Positions 8,167 to 16,518 of a stretch of 64,000 nt of DNA are shown here, in pieces (position 1 is the first letter of the stretch; each line of letters begins with the position of its first letter). The notes beneath the pieces are model-generated. The model was not told the origin of the DNA. It was given only the letters and a program-made list of their open reading frames with translations, and did not search any database. A program made the translations under genes and the position numbers. Source of the stretch: Solibacteraceae bacterium (GTDB taxonomy: Bacteria; Acidobacteriota; Terriglobia; Bryobacterales; Bryobacteraceae); NCBI GenBank assembly GCA_021324015.1, contig JAJPJX010000213.1, forward strand, positions 1 to 64,000, given 5' to 3'.

Positions 8167-8421
8167 ATGGCCATCGACTACCGCGGCTTGCGGTCGGTCA
8201 CCGCCCGGGAAATAATCGCCGCCCTCGTCGAGGACGGCTTTTCTTTTGTCCGCCAGAAGGGATCCCACCAGCGTTACCGGCATCCAGACGGCCGCTCAGT
8301 TACCATCGCCCCACACGGCGGAGGCGATACGTTCGCGGTTAAGACGCTGAAGTCGATGATTGAGCGCCAGGCCCGCTGGACCGAAGAAGACCTCGTGCGC
8401 TTGGAGCTCCTGAAGAAATAG
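8167..8421 (+). CDS. hicA: HicA-family toxin (mRNA interferase, YcfA type)
   Basis: 84-residue dsRNA-binding-like toxin. The core VTAREIIAALVEDGFSFVRQ followed by KGSHQRYRHPDGR contains the catalytic His in the GSH motif, and TIAPHGGGDTFAVKTLKSMI matches the last strand and helix of YcfA/HicA proteins. HicA cleaves mRNA in a translation-independent way and is neutralised by HicB, encoded 3 bp upstream. Length and motifs are complete, so it looks intact. The pair sits in an accessory patch with an unknown HEPN-like protein. Confidence 0.91.
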   Translation: MAIDYRGLRSVTAREIIAALVEDGFSFVRQKGSHQRYRHPDGRSVTIAPHGGGDTFAVKTLKSMIERQARWTEEDLVRLELLKK

Positions 8422-8516
8422 GCAGGCAGAAGGCCGGCTCGCGCTCTTTGCACGGGCACACCGTATTTCGCCGGCGTGCTGCGGCGGACCTTGACTTCCA
8501 TTCGCGATCACCCCCC

Positions 8517-10139
8517 TCACTGGTTGCGATGCGAAGCGTTGGAGGAATCCGCGCGGCTTACGGAGCTCGCATCGCGGTGCACCGGGCTCGCGGGCTTGGG
8601 CGAGGGCGCGGGATCGCGGTGCGGAGCTTGCTCGCCTCGCGGGATGGGCGGGGCGGACACAGGCTTGGGCGGCGGCTGCGGCGGCTTTGCGGACGGAGGT
8701 GGCGACGGGGGATTGCGGTGCGGCCGGTCGTGGTGGTGCTCGGGCGGATCCACGATCACGATTCCCGTGTAAATCGGGGCGGCGTAGAAGGTCTGGGCGG
8801 GCGACGGAAGGTTCGGCTCCGGCGGCTGGCTGACGATCACGATGGGCTGCGGCGGGGGCTGGTTGACGACGGCTTCCGTGGGAGCCGGGGCTTCGGGAGG
8901 CGGAGGCGGGGCTTGGACGGCAGAAGCCGGCTCGAAGGTCACGCCATCGAGCACCGGCACGATGCGCGTGCTCCCGGCGCGCAGCACCGGGCGGGCGGCC
9001 TCCAGCCGCGCCGCGGGAAACGAGGGCGAAGGCAGCACCGCCGCAAAGTACGCCGTGGCCAGCGGCTCCTTGATCTGGGGCGGCGCCGCGGCAGGATCGA
9101 TCTCGCGGTTTTCCGGAACGAACCGGGCGAATGTGGAGTGTACATGCAGATACAGGCGCGGCACCGCGGGAGGCTTCCAATCCTCCCCGGACGCCAGGGG
9201 CCCCCACCCGGCCAGGCCGTTTCCTCGCATCCAATACACTTCGCCGGGCTCAAAGACGCTGCCCTTACCCGGCACCCAGATCCAGCCGGCGGTGTCGTTG
9301 CGCGTCCAGCGCCCGTAGTGGTAGGGCAGCCAGCCCCACGGGTCGGCGCTCACCCAGGTATAGCCCAAGGCGTCGTACCAGAGCCATTTGCCGTTGCGGA
9401 AAGGCGCCCAGCCTTCGGTCACCGTGGGCCTCCAGACGAGGCCCAGCTCGGGTATCTGGATCCAGGAGCCGCCCGTGTCCAGGTCGCTCAGCCCGTACTG
9501 GAGCCCGGGAACCTGGGCCCCGGAACTGGCGGCGGCCAGGATCTTGTCGCGCTCCTCGTTCCAGCGGTTGGTGTCCAGGGGAGCGATCTCGTTATAGAGG
9601 TAGAAGCGGTTGGCATGCTGGGGCTCGATGCGGGCGGTCTGCCCCTCCTTGAGATCCAGTTCGGCGCTGGGGGAGGAGAAACGCACGGTGCCTTCCAAGA
9701 TGGCGATCTGGCTCCAGGTCTCGCGCGCCTCCAGGCGGACCCGCGCGCCGCGGCGGATGGTCACCTGGGCGCCGGGCACAGCGAACATCAAGGCGTCGCG
9801 ACCGGCGGCGGCGCCGGTAAGGTACGCCACGCCGCGATCGAGCGAAACCAGCGTGATACGCTGCCCCGTCGAGAGCCGCGCATAGTCGGAAAGCTCGCAC
9901 AGCGAATCGGCCCCCAGGCGCACCGCGCTGCCTTCATCCAGTTCGACTTCCACGCGGGCTTGCGGCCCCGTGCGCAGCCAGGCAGATTCGGGCAGGGGCA
10001 GGTTGCGCAGTGCGGGACGCCAGGGATCCGCTGCGTTCAGTTGCACTTCCACGTTGCCGTCAAAGTCGCCCAGGCGGGCGTAACGGCCCTGACCGCAAAA
10101 CAGGACGGCGGGCATCAGCCACAGCGCCAGGTGTCTCAT
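8517..10139 (-). CDS. FecR-domain / DUF6600 secreted protein with proline-rich tail
   Basis: 540 aa with an N-terminal signal sequence (MRHLALWLMPAVLFCGQG). Residues about 40-180 form a FecR-like beta domain (AWLRTGPQARVEVELDEGS, FAVPGAQVTIRRGARVRLE, AILEGTVRFSSP). Residues about 230-330 hold the Trp-rich DUF6600 segment (DPWGWLPYHYGRW, AGWIWVPGKG, YWMRGNGLAGWGPL). The last 150 residues are dominated by Pro with His/Arg patches, probably disordered and perhaps wall or matrix associated. No TonB-dependent receptor or sigma factor adjoins it, so a FecR-type anti-sigma role is unlikely. It is divergent from the RNase R gene with about 117 bp between the starts. Confidence 0.85.
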   Translation of the reverse strand: MRHLALWLMPAVLFCGQGRYARLGDFDGNVEVQLNAADPWRPALRNLPLPESAWLRTGPQARVEVELDEGSAVRLGADSLCELSDYARLSTGQRITLVSLDRGVAYLTGAAAGRDALMFAVPGAQVTIRRGARVRLEARETWSQIAILEGTVRFSSPSAELDLKEGQTARIEPQHANRFYLYNEIAPLDTNRWNEERDKILAAASSGAQVPGLQYGLSDLDTGGSWIQIPELGLVWRPTVTEGWAPFRNGKWLWYDALGYTWVSADPWGWLPYHYGRWTRNDTAGWIWVPGKGSVFEPGEVYWMRGNGLAGWGPLASGEDWKPPAVPRLYLHVHSTFARFVPENREIDPAAAPPQIKEPLATAYFAAVLPSPSFPAARLEAARPVLRAGSTRIVPVLDGVTFEPASAVQAPPPPPEAPAPTEAVVNQPPPQPIVIVSQPPEPNLPSPAQTFYAAPIYTGIVIVDPPEHHHDRPHRNPPSPPPSAKPPQPPPKPVSAPPIPRGEQAPHRDPAPSPKPASPVHRDASSVSRADSSNASHRNQ

Positions 10140-10256
10140 AGAGCCTCACGAGGGACCGGCACGTGCGCCAATCCCGGGCACCGCATGAGAATGACGCCGT
10201 GCGGGCGCGAAGTGTTGCACGGGAAATACCCGATATGATTGGACGATGGGGAGAGC

Positions 10257-12557
10257 ATGACGGACGCGGCGCTGCTCGAACATATCTCGCGCCTGCCGCA
10301 CGCCAAGGCCAACTTCAAGCAACTGGTACGCGAATTCCATGCCCGCGGCTCCGGACGAGAGGATCTGGAACTGGCGCTCGCCCGCCTCACGGCCCGCGGG
10401 GAGCTTGTGGAGACGCGCGCCGGCCATTACGTGGCCACCTCGCGCAGCCGGGAGTATGCCGCCGGCCGGCTCAGCGTCCACCGGGATGGTTACGCTTTCT
10501 TAATCTCCGACCGGCCGGTCGCCGGGGTCAGCGGCGACATCTATATTCCGGCGGATTCCGCGCAGCATGCCATGCACGGGGACCGGGTGCTGGTGCGGTT
10601 GGCGCGCATCGCGCCCGACGGCAAGGCGGACGGACAAATCCTCAAGGTCCTGAAGCGCGCCCACCCCACCGTGGTGGGCGAGTTTCGCGCCAGCCGCCGG
10701 GGTTACTTCGTGGCGCCGCACGACGAGCGGCTACGGCACTGGATCGAGATTCCCGAAGGCCTGGAGATTCCCCCGCCCGCGCCCGCGGTGGACCGCATCG
10801 GCGCCCGGCCCATCGAAGTGACCGGCCCCGAGCAGTTGGCCGGAATGATCGTGAACGTGGAACTGCTGGACTACCCGGAAAAGGGCGAGCGCGCCGTGGG
10901 CCGCGTGATCGAGGTGTTGGGGAAGCCGGACGACTTCGGCGTGGACGTCGAGATCGTCATCCGCAAACATCACCTGCCGCACGAATTCCCGCCGGAAGTG
11001 CTGGAGCAGGCCGAGCGCATCCCGCCGGAGATCCCGGAAGCGGCGCTGGCGGGGCGCCGCGACTTCCGCTCGAAGGACATCGTGACCATCGACGGGGAAA
11101 CGGCCCGGGATTTCGACGACGCCGTGTGGGTGGAGCGGCTGCCCAACGGCCACTACGCGCTCGAGGTGCATATCGCCGACGTGAGCCATTATGTTCGGCC
11201 GGGCACGCCCATCGACGCCGAGGCGCGCCTGCGGGGCACCAGCGTCTATTTTCCGGACCGCGCCGTGCCCATGCTGCCCTTCCAGCTTTCCACGAACCTG
11301 TGCTCGCTGAACCCGGGCGTGGACCGGCTGGCGCTCTCCGTGCTGATGGAGTTTGACCACCAGGGAGACCGGGTGCGGCAGGAATTCACCCCGGGGGTGA
11401 TCCGCAGCGCCGCGCGCATGACCTACACCGATGTGCACCTGCTGCTCGAAGGAGACGCCGGGCTGCGGGAGCGCTATGCCGCGCTGGCGCCCCGGTTCGA
11501 ATGCATGCGGGAGCTGGCGCTGCTGCTGAACCGCCGGCGGGAGCGGCGCGGCTCGATCGACTTCGACCTGCCGGAGCCGCTCATCGAGTTCGATGAATGG
11601 GGCGCCATGACGGGTGTGGCGCGGGCCCCCCGGAATATCGCGCACCGTATTATCGAAGAATTCATGCTGGCGGCCAACGAAGCGGTGGCCTCGCACCTGG
11701 AGGCCCACCTGGAGGTCTCGCTCTACCGGATTCACGAAACGCCCGATCCGCGCCGGGTGATGGAGTTCGAGGAAGTGGCGGCGCACTTCGGCTACTCGCT
11801 GGGGGTGGGCGCGATTCCGGTCAAGAAGTTCGGCATCACGGACCGCCGGCGCGACGGCAGCAAGGTGCACAAAGAGATCGTGGTGGCGGATGCGGGCGCC
11901 TCTGTTTCCTCGCGCCATTACCAGCGGCTGGTGAAGAAGATCGAGGGCAAAGCGGAAGAGCGCATTCTGAGCTACCTCATGCTGCGCTCCCTCAAGCAGG
12001 CGCGTTACAGCGTGGATAACACCGGGCATTTCGCGCTGGCGGCGGATACTTACACGCACTTCACTTCCCCCATCCGGCGGTATCCGGACCTGATCGTGCA
12101 CCGCCTGCTGCGGACCTGCCTGGCCAGCCGGACGGCCCCCGGTGAAAGTGAATTGCGAGCCATCGCCGAGGAGTGCTCGCAATCCGAGCGCCGGGCGGCC
12201 GAGGCCGAGCGCGAACTGGTGGAGTGGAAGAAGGTCAAGTTCATGATCGAGCGCGTAGGCGAAGAATTCCCCGCCCTGGTGATCAGCACCGCCCGGTATG
12301 GACTGTTCGTGGAACTGGAGAACCTCTTCGTGGAGGGACTGGTGCCCATCGACCTCCTGCCGGGCGACCGGTACACCTATCACGAAAATACGCGCAAGAT
12401 CATCGGGCAGCACACGCGGCGGGAGTTTTCTATCGGCGACCAGGTGCGCGTGTGCCTCGACCGCGTGGACGAGTCTGATAAGAAGCTTCAGTTCTCCCTG
12501 GCCGAGCCGGAACGGCCAAGCCGCCGGCCAAAGGCTAAAAGCGGCCGGCCCAGGTAA
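10257..12557 (+). CDS. rnr: Ribonuclease R (RNB/RNR family 3'-5' exoribonuclease)
   Basis: Processive 3'-5' exoribonuclease that degrades structured RNA. Domain order is typical: an N-terminal winged helix (residues 1-60, LLEHISRLPHAKANFKQL), cold-shock domains (about 65-230, GYAFLISDRP), the RNB catalytic domain (about 255-590) with Asp-rich TIDGETARDFDDAVWV and THFTSPIRRYPDLIVHR, and a C-terminal S1 domain (TARYGLFVELENLFVEGLVP) with a short basic tail. 766 aa is a usual length. I prefer the ATG at 10257 with GGGGAG just upstream over an in-frame TTG at 10239. A degenerate response regulator follows after 27 bp and may be cotranscribed. Confidence 0.95.
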   Translation: MTDAALLEHISRLPHAKANFKQLVREFHARGSGREDLELALARLTARGELVETRAGHYVATSRSREYAAGRLSVHRDGYAFLISDRPVAGVSGDIYIPADSAQHAMHGDRVLVRLARIAPDGKADGQILKVLKRAHPTVVGEFRASRRGYFVAPHDERLRHWIEIPEGLEIPPPAPAVDRIGARPIEVTGPEQLAGMIVNVELLDYPEKGERAVGRVIEVLGKPDDFGVDVEIVIRKHHLPHEFPPEVLEQAERIPPEIPEAALAGRRDFRSKDIVTIDGETARDFDDAVWVERLPNGHYALEVHIADVSHYVRPGTPIDAEARLRGTSVYFPDRAVPMLPFQLSTNLCSLNPGVDRLALSVLMEFDHQGDRVRQEFTPGVIRSAARMTYTDVHLLLEGDAGLRERYAALAPRFECMRELALLLNRRRERRGSIDFDLPEPLIEFDEWGAMTGVARAPRNIAHRIIEEFMLAANEAVASHLEAHLEVSLYRIHETPDPRRVMEFEEVAAHFGYSLGVGAIPVKKFGITDRRRDGSKVHKEIVVADAGASVSSRHYQRLVKKIEGKAEERILSYLMLRSLKQARYSVDNTGHFALAADTYTHFTSPIRRYPDLIVHRLLRTCLASRTAPGESELRAIAEECSQSERRAAEAERELVEWKKVKFMIERVGEEFPALVISTARYGLFVELENLFVEGLVPIDLLPGDRYTYHENTRKIIGQHTRREFSIGDQVRVCLDRVDESDKKLQFSLAEPERPSRRPKAKSGRPR

Positions 12558-12584
12558 GGCGGCGGATGTATAATCACGGCCATC

Positions 12585-12986
12585 ATGTGGAACATCCTAC
12601 TTGCCGAAGATGATGAAGCTTTCCGGTGCCTGATGGCCCGGGTGTTGGCGGGGCAGGGATACAACGTGATTGAGGCGGGGGACGGCATGGAGGCCCTCGA
12701 TGCGGCCAAAGCGCATCGGGGGCCGATTCACTTACTCTGTGCCGGCGCCGCAGTCACGCGAATGGATGCCTTGGCGTTAGCCGAAAAGTTGAAGCCCGCG
12801 CATCCGCAACTCAAGGTGCTGATCACAGTGCCGGCCAAACACCTCATGAAGGTGGGCAAACGGCCGGTCTCAGAGGTACATCCAGAATATGCCGTTTTAC
12901 AGCGGCCGTTTTCGCTGGAGCAACTGACGGCCAAAGTACGAACCATGCTGGCCGCCCCGCAGGGGCAAGCCGTCGCTCCGGCATAA
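12585..12986 (+). CDS. Degenerate receiver-domain protein (no phospho-acceptor Asp)
   Basis: A single receiver domain (133 aa) with the acidic pair D9/D10 (LLAEDDEAFR) intact. In the segment IHLLCAGAAVTRMDA the residue aligned with the phospho-acceptor Asp is G54, and the conserved Lys before Pro is R107 (VLQRPF). T81 survives. The fold is probably kept (GYNVIEAGDGMEAL, HPQLKVLITV), but phosphorylation at the usual site is impossible, so it is a pseudo-receiver, likely acting by protein interaction or constitutively. No output domain is present; the last residues are an Ala/Pro-rich tail. It lies 27 bp after rnr on the same strand. Confidence 0.88.
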   Translation: MWNILLAEDDEAFRCLMARVLAGQGYNVIEAGDGMEALDAAKAHRGPIHLLCAGAAVTRMDALALAEKLKPAHPQLKVLITVPAKHLMKVGKRPVSEVHPEYAVLQRPFSLEQLTAKVRTMLAAPQGQAVAPA

Positions 12987-12992
12987 GTTGCC

Positions 12993-13006
12993 GCCGGCTA
13001 TCCGGC
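12993..13006. terminator. Short GC hairpin between convergent genes
   Basis: Perfect 5-bp stem GCCGG/CCGGC with a CTAT loop, 7 bp after the receiver gene and facing the convergent ferredoxin gene. There is no T tract, so termination is only a suggestion. Confidence 0.3.
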
Positions 13007-13079
13007 TGACCGGAGGGGATCACACAACCTAACGGGACCCCGTCGTCCTGACTCGCAGGCGGGAGGGAAGTTCTGTTCC

Positions 13080-14153
13080 TCAGCGCACTCCCGAAATCCG
13101 AACCAGTACGAATTCCTGGGGCGCTTTGGTCGCCGTGTTTTCCAAACGCAGAACTCCACGCGGGCAGACCTCCGCGCACAGCCCGCATCCCACGCAGGAA
13201 GCCCGCGTGAAGCTGGTGTTAGCCTGGGCGTAGGCGCGCACATCGATCCCCATCTCGCAGTATTTGCTGCACAGCCCGCAGGAGATGCACATGTTCTGCT
13301 TGACCGTAATCCGATAGCGGCCGATTTTCTGAACCAGGCCCAGCAGCGCGGCCATGGGGCAGAAATTGCGGCACCACACTCGCGTGCCGCCGATGGGGTA
13401 CAGCCCCACGCCGATCACGCCCGAGAGCATGGCCACCACCACCAAGCCGTAGAGCGACTGGAAATGGTAAGTGAAGGCGGACAGGCGTGGATGGCGGCTA
13501 CCCAACCCCCAGGTGACGAACAGCAGGGCGGTCAAGGTCACACAAACCGCCAGCACCGTGTGGATGGCCACTTTCTCGAATTTCCACGCCGCACTGGACT
13601 TGCTCGTCAAGTGGCGCAGCGGATCGCCGGCCGTGTTGGCCAGGCCGCCGCAGCCGCACACCCAGGAGCAGTACCAGCGCTTGCCGAATAGCGCCGCCAG
13701 CGCCGGCGCCAGCAGCAGCGCCGCCAGGAAGCTATATAGGATGTACGGCAAGGGCAGTTGGAACACGATGCCGGGCGTCAGATCTTCCAGCTTCAGCGGC
13801 CACAGATAGCTGAAGTAGTATTCCGGCTGGTGGAAGAACTTGAGGATCTGCGGAACGGCAAAGGCCAGGGTGACTTGCACGAACATCACCACCGCCGTGC
13901 GCACCACCTGATAGCGGTTGTGCCGGTACTTACGGAGCACGTGGACCCCGCCGGCCAGGATGGCCAGCGTGTACAACAGGCCGTAGAGGGTCCACTTGTC
14001 CGGCAGGCCCAGGGCCCGCGCCACGCCCGTAAACCCCTCGGTGAAGTAGAGCGCCAGATAAAAGGCGAACAGCGCGGCGCTCAACAGCCAGGCCGTCACC
14101 CCGCGGTGCGTCAGATCATGCGCCAGCCGGTTGGCTTTGCCTTGTTTGAGCAT
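13080..14153 (-). CDS. NapH/CcoG-like membrane polyferredoxin (4Fe-4S)
   Basis: 357 aa. Several transmembrane segments (for example VTAWLLSAALFAFYLALYF, LYGLLYTLAILAGGVHVL, LPYILYSFLAALLLAPALAA) surround two motifs with paired Cys: RWYCSWVCGCGG and VWCRNFCPMAALLG, as in NapH, NosR and RdxA/CcoG. The C-terminal soluble part has two 4Fe-4S ferredoxin sites, CISCGLCSKYC and CVGCGLCAEVCP. It probably passes electrons across or along the membrane. Its start overlaps the upstream flavoprotein gene by 38 bp, so the two are coupled and the flavoprotein is the likely partner. It is the last gene of the extended kdp operon; a role in nitrogen oxide reduction has no support nearby. Confidence 0.87.
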   Translation of the reverse strand: MLKQGKANRLAHDLTHRGVTAWLLSAALFAFYLALYFTEGFTGVARALGLPDKWTLYGLLYTLAILAGGVHVLRKYRHNRYQVVRTAVVMFVQVTLAFAVPQILKFFHQPEYYFSYLWPLKLEDLTPGIVFQLPLPYILYSFLAALLLAPALAALFGKRWYCSWVCGCGGLANTAGDPLRHLTSKSSAAWKFEKVAIHTVLAVCVTLTALLFVTWGLGSRHPRLSAFTYHFQSLYGLVVVAMLSGVIGVGLYPIGGTRVWCRNFCPMAALLGLVQKIGRYRITVKQNMCISCGLCSKYCEMGIDVRAYAQANTSFTRASCVGCGLCAEVCPRGVLRLENTATKAPQEFVLVRISGVR

Positions 14154-15423
14154 GTTGGCGGAAGGCCTCCCGGATGCAGGACAGATCCAGGCGGCCGAAT
14201 TCGACGTCGAACTGCGCTTCGCCGAGATGCCCTACCACGTAATCGAGCGGGCGACGCTCGGCAATCCAGCGCTCGAACAGCGCGTGATTCCAGCGCGCCC
14301 CCAGGAGGTTGCAGCCGATGAGCGCCCCCCGATAGGCCACCAGCCGGATGCTGGCCTCGCGCCCCGGGACAGGACAGTAAAACTCTTCAGCGTCCGCGGG
14401 AGCCTGCATCACCATGCCGACCGTGGTGTACTCGATCTCAAAGAACTTGGCGCTGTTGCAAAAGATCGGCGGGCGGTACTCGATGGGGTCGCCCAGCATG
14501 GCGCGGGCCGCGAGTTCACCCTGCCGCCGCGCACTATACCAGATCTGCTCCACCAGGGGAACTTCGCCCGGAAGTTGGATCTCGGCGCAGTCTCCGGCAG
14601 CCCACACGCCCGGGAGCGAAGTGGCGAAATCCGGGCGTACCAGAATCCCCCTGCCACAGGCAGGCGGCGTCGTGACTCCGACCAGCCACTCGACGGCCGG
14701 GTGCACACCGATGGTCACACCCAGCATCTGGCAGGGGTACTCACGGCCGGCGTTCGAGCGAATGCCGCCCACCCGACCGCCGGGCTCCGTGAGCACCTCC
14801 GCGACCTCCTCCTCCAGGCGCACATCCACGCCGCGCCGGCGCAGGTGCTGCGAGATCATGGCCGATTCGGGGCCTCCCAGGGCCACGGGCCAATACCAGG
14901 GCTCGCGCACCAGGAAGGTCACGCGCTTGCCGTGAAAGACCAGGCATTCGGCCAGTTCCACGCCGATCAGCCCGCCGCCGACCACGACGGCCTCGCGCGT
15001 CGAGGGCGTAAGCCGCTCGCACTCCGCGAGGTCTTGCAGGGTGACGAAGTGCGCCACGCCTTCGCGGGCCGCCTCCAGACCCGGCCACGGAATGCGATTC
15101 GGCAGCGATCCGGTGGCCAGCAGCAAGCGGTCGTAGGAGAGCGTGTCCCCGGAAGCCAGGCGCACGGTGCGGTTGGCGGCATCCAGATCCACGACCCGGC
15201 CCCGCACGCGCCGGATCGCCTGGCGGTCCCACGCCTGCCGCTCGTAAGGTTCCAGGTCGCGGCGCGACAGACGGTCCATGTACACGTACATCAGCGCCGT
15301 GCGGGAAAAGAAAAAGTCGCTCTCTCCGCCCACCAGCGTGATGGCCGCATCCGGCTCCCTGCGCCGCAGCGTGAGCGCAGCCGTGGCCCCCGCGACGCCG
15401 TTGCCGATGATTAAGAAGCGCAC
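14116..15423 (-). CDS. FAD-dependent NAD(P)-disulfide oxidoreductase family protein
   Basis: Flavoprotein of the pyridine-nucleotide oxidoreductase group (about 435 aa). The FAD-binding loop is FLIIGNGVAGATAAL at the very N-terminus, the NAD(P) loop is AVVVGGGLIGVELAE near residue 150, and the second FAD contact is GVWAAGDCAEI near 290. No redox-active CxxxxC pair is present, so it resembles nitrite-reductase-like or rubredoxin-reductase-like members rather than disulfide reductases. I take the GTG at 15423, which puts the FAD loop at residue 3; a TTG at 15441 is an alternative. Only about 30 bp separate it from the KdpD-like gene upstream, and it overlaps the downstream polyferredoxin gene. 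Probable function: feeding electrons from NAD(P)H to that ferredoxin. Confidence 0.86.
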   Translation of the reverse strand: MRFLIIGNGVAGATAALTLRRREPDAAITLVGGESDFFFSRTALMYVYMDRLSRRDLEPYERQAWDRQAIRRVRGRVVDLDAANRTVRLASGDTLSYDRLLLATGSLPNRIPWPGLEAAREGVAHFVTLQDLAECERLTPSTREAVVVGGGLIGVELAECLVFHGKRVTFLVREPWYWPVALGGPESAMISQHLRRRGVDVRLEEEVAEVLTEPGGRVGGIRSNAGREYPCQMLGVTIGVHPAVEWLVGVTTPPACGRGILVRPDFATSLPGVWAAGDCAEIQLPGEVPLVEQIWYSARRQGELAARAMLGDPIEYRPPIFCNSAKFFEIEYTTVGMVMQAPADAEEFYCPVPGREASIRLVAYRGALIGCNLLGARWNHALFERWIAERRPLDYVVGHLGEAQFDVEFGRLDLSCIREAFRQHAQTRQSQPAGA

Positions 15424-15453
15424 TTCCCCACACTGTAGCAAAGCCGCCCGCCG

Positions 15454-16518
15454 CTATTTCCGGCGGCGGTCGGCGACGATGGTGATTTCCATGTCCCGCG
15501 CCAGGCGCACTACGCGATGCAGGATCTTGCCACCCTGGCCCATCAGGATCTGGCTGACTTTGCGGGAACGCGCGAAATTCACCAGCGTCTCCGCCGGGTC
15601 ACCGCCCTCCAGGATGTGAGTCTCGATGCGCAGGTTGCGGGCGAAGTTCAGGTGCTTCTCCAGGGCCTCGCGATCCGGCGAGGAAAGACCCTGGAGACCC
15701 CGGTCCGCCGTCACGTAGGCGGCCAGGCAATCGGTGCGCAAGTAGTCCGCCAGCCTTCGGCCGCGCCGGATGAGGGTGGCCGCCGAGGGGCTGGCCGTGA
15801 GGCAAATCAGGATGCGCCCGGAAGGCGCCGGCGCTTCCTGCCGAGGCTCCTCCGCCAGCCGGTCTTCGATCTCGTGCGCGGTGTGGCGCATGGCCAGTTC
15901 GCGCAGCGCGTTCAGGTTCGGCTCCGTGAAGAAGCGCTCCAGGGCCTGCCGGGCCTTATCCGGAGCGTAGACCACGCCGCGCTCCAGCCGGTGGCGCAGC
16001 GCCCGCGGGGTCACGTCCACCAGGATGATCTCGCCGGCTTCGTCCACCACCCAGTCCGGCAGGGTCTCGCGCACCCGCACGCCGGTGAGCTGCCAGACTT
16101 CATCGTTCAGGCTTTCCAGGTGTTGCACGTTGAGCGTGGTCAGCACCTCAATGCCCGCCTCCAGCAAAGCGCGCACGTCCTGCCAGCGCTTCAGGCGCTC
16201 CGAGCCGGGCACGTTGGTGTGGGCGAGCTCATCCACCAGGCAAACGCGCGGATTGCGCCGCAGAATGGCTTCCGTGTCCATCTCCTCGAAGCTCGTGCCG
16301 CGGTAGCTGATGGTGCGGCGGGGCACCACTTCGAGGCCCTGCGCCTTGGAGATAGTGTCCTGCCGGCCGTGCGGCTCGAAGTAGCCCACTACCACATCCA
16401 CGCCCTGGCCGCGGAGTTCCTGGCCCCGGTCCAACATCTGGTACGTTTTGCCCACGCCGGCGGCATAACCCAGGTAGATCGTGAGTTTGCCCGGCGGCTG
16501 GGAGGCAGGTTCAGTCAT
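15454..16518 (-). CDS. Stand-alone KdpD sensor module (KdpD N-terminal plus USP domain), copy 2
   Basis: 354 aa, corresponding to the cytoplasmic N-terminal part of KdpD only. It has the P-loop in LGYAAGVGKTYQML, the second conserved site VCLVDELAHTNVPGS, and LTTLNVQHLESLNDEVWQLTG, followed by a universal-stress-protein domain (ILICLTASPSAATLIRRGRR to QILMGQGGK). The transmembrane, HisKA and ATPase domains are absent. Short KdpD proteins of this kind are known from cyanobacteria. Its ATG at 16518 overlaps the stop of a paralogue (ATGA). It presumably senses ATP or K+ status, or binds c-di-AMP through the USP part, and acts on the separate kinase at 25760-27205. Confidence 0.9.
   Translation of the reverse strand: MTEPASQPPGKLTIYLGYAAGVGKTYQMLDRGQELRGQGVDVVVGYFEPHGRQDTISKAQGLEVVPRRTISYRGTSFEEMDTEAILRRNPRVCLVDELAHTNVPGSERLKRWQDVRALLEAGIEVLTTLNVQHLESLNDEVWQLTGVRVRETLPDWVVDEAGEIILVDVTPRALRHRLERGVVYAPDKARQALERFFTEPNLNALRELAMRHTAHEIEDRLAEEPRQEAPAPSGRILICLTASPSAATLIRRGRRLADYLRTDCLAAYVTADRGLQGLSSPDREALEKHLNFARNLRIETHILEGGDPAETLVNFARSRKVSQILMGQGGKILHRVVRLARDMEITIVADRRRK

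Noticed and set aside
8517-8960. Proline-rich tail as a tandem repeat array
   Set aside because: Pro runs are irregular with no fixed period; described as a disordered tail instead.
8448-10238. Open frame of nearly 600 codons antisense to the FecR/DUF6600 gene
   Set aside because: Low-complexity Arg/Gly composition; the minus-strand protein has a signal peptide and clear domains.
13080-15423. Nitrite or nitrous oxide reduction module from the NapH/NosR-like ferredoxin and flavoprotein
   Set aside because: No reductase or maturation genes nearby; the pair follows the kdp genes.
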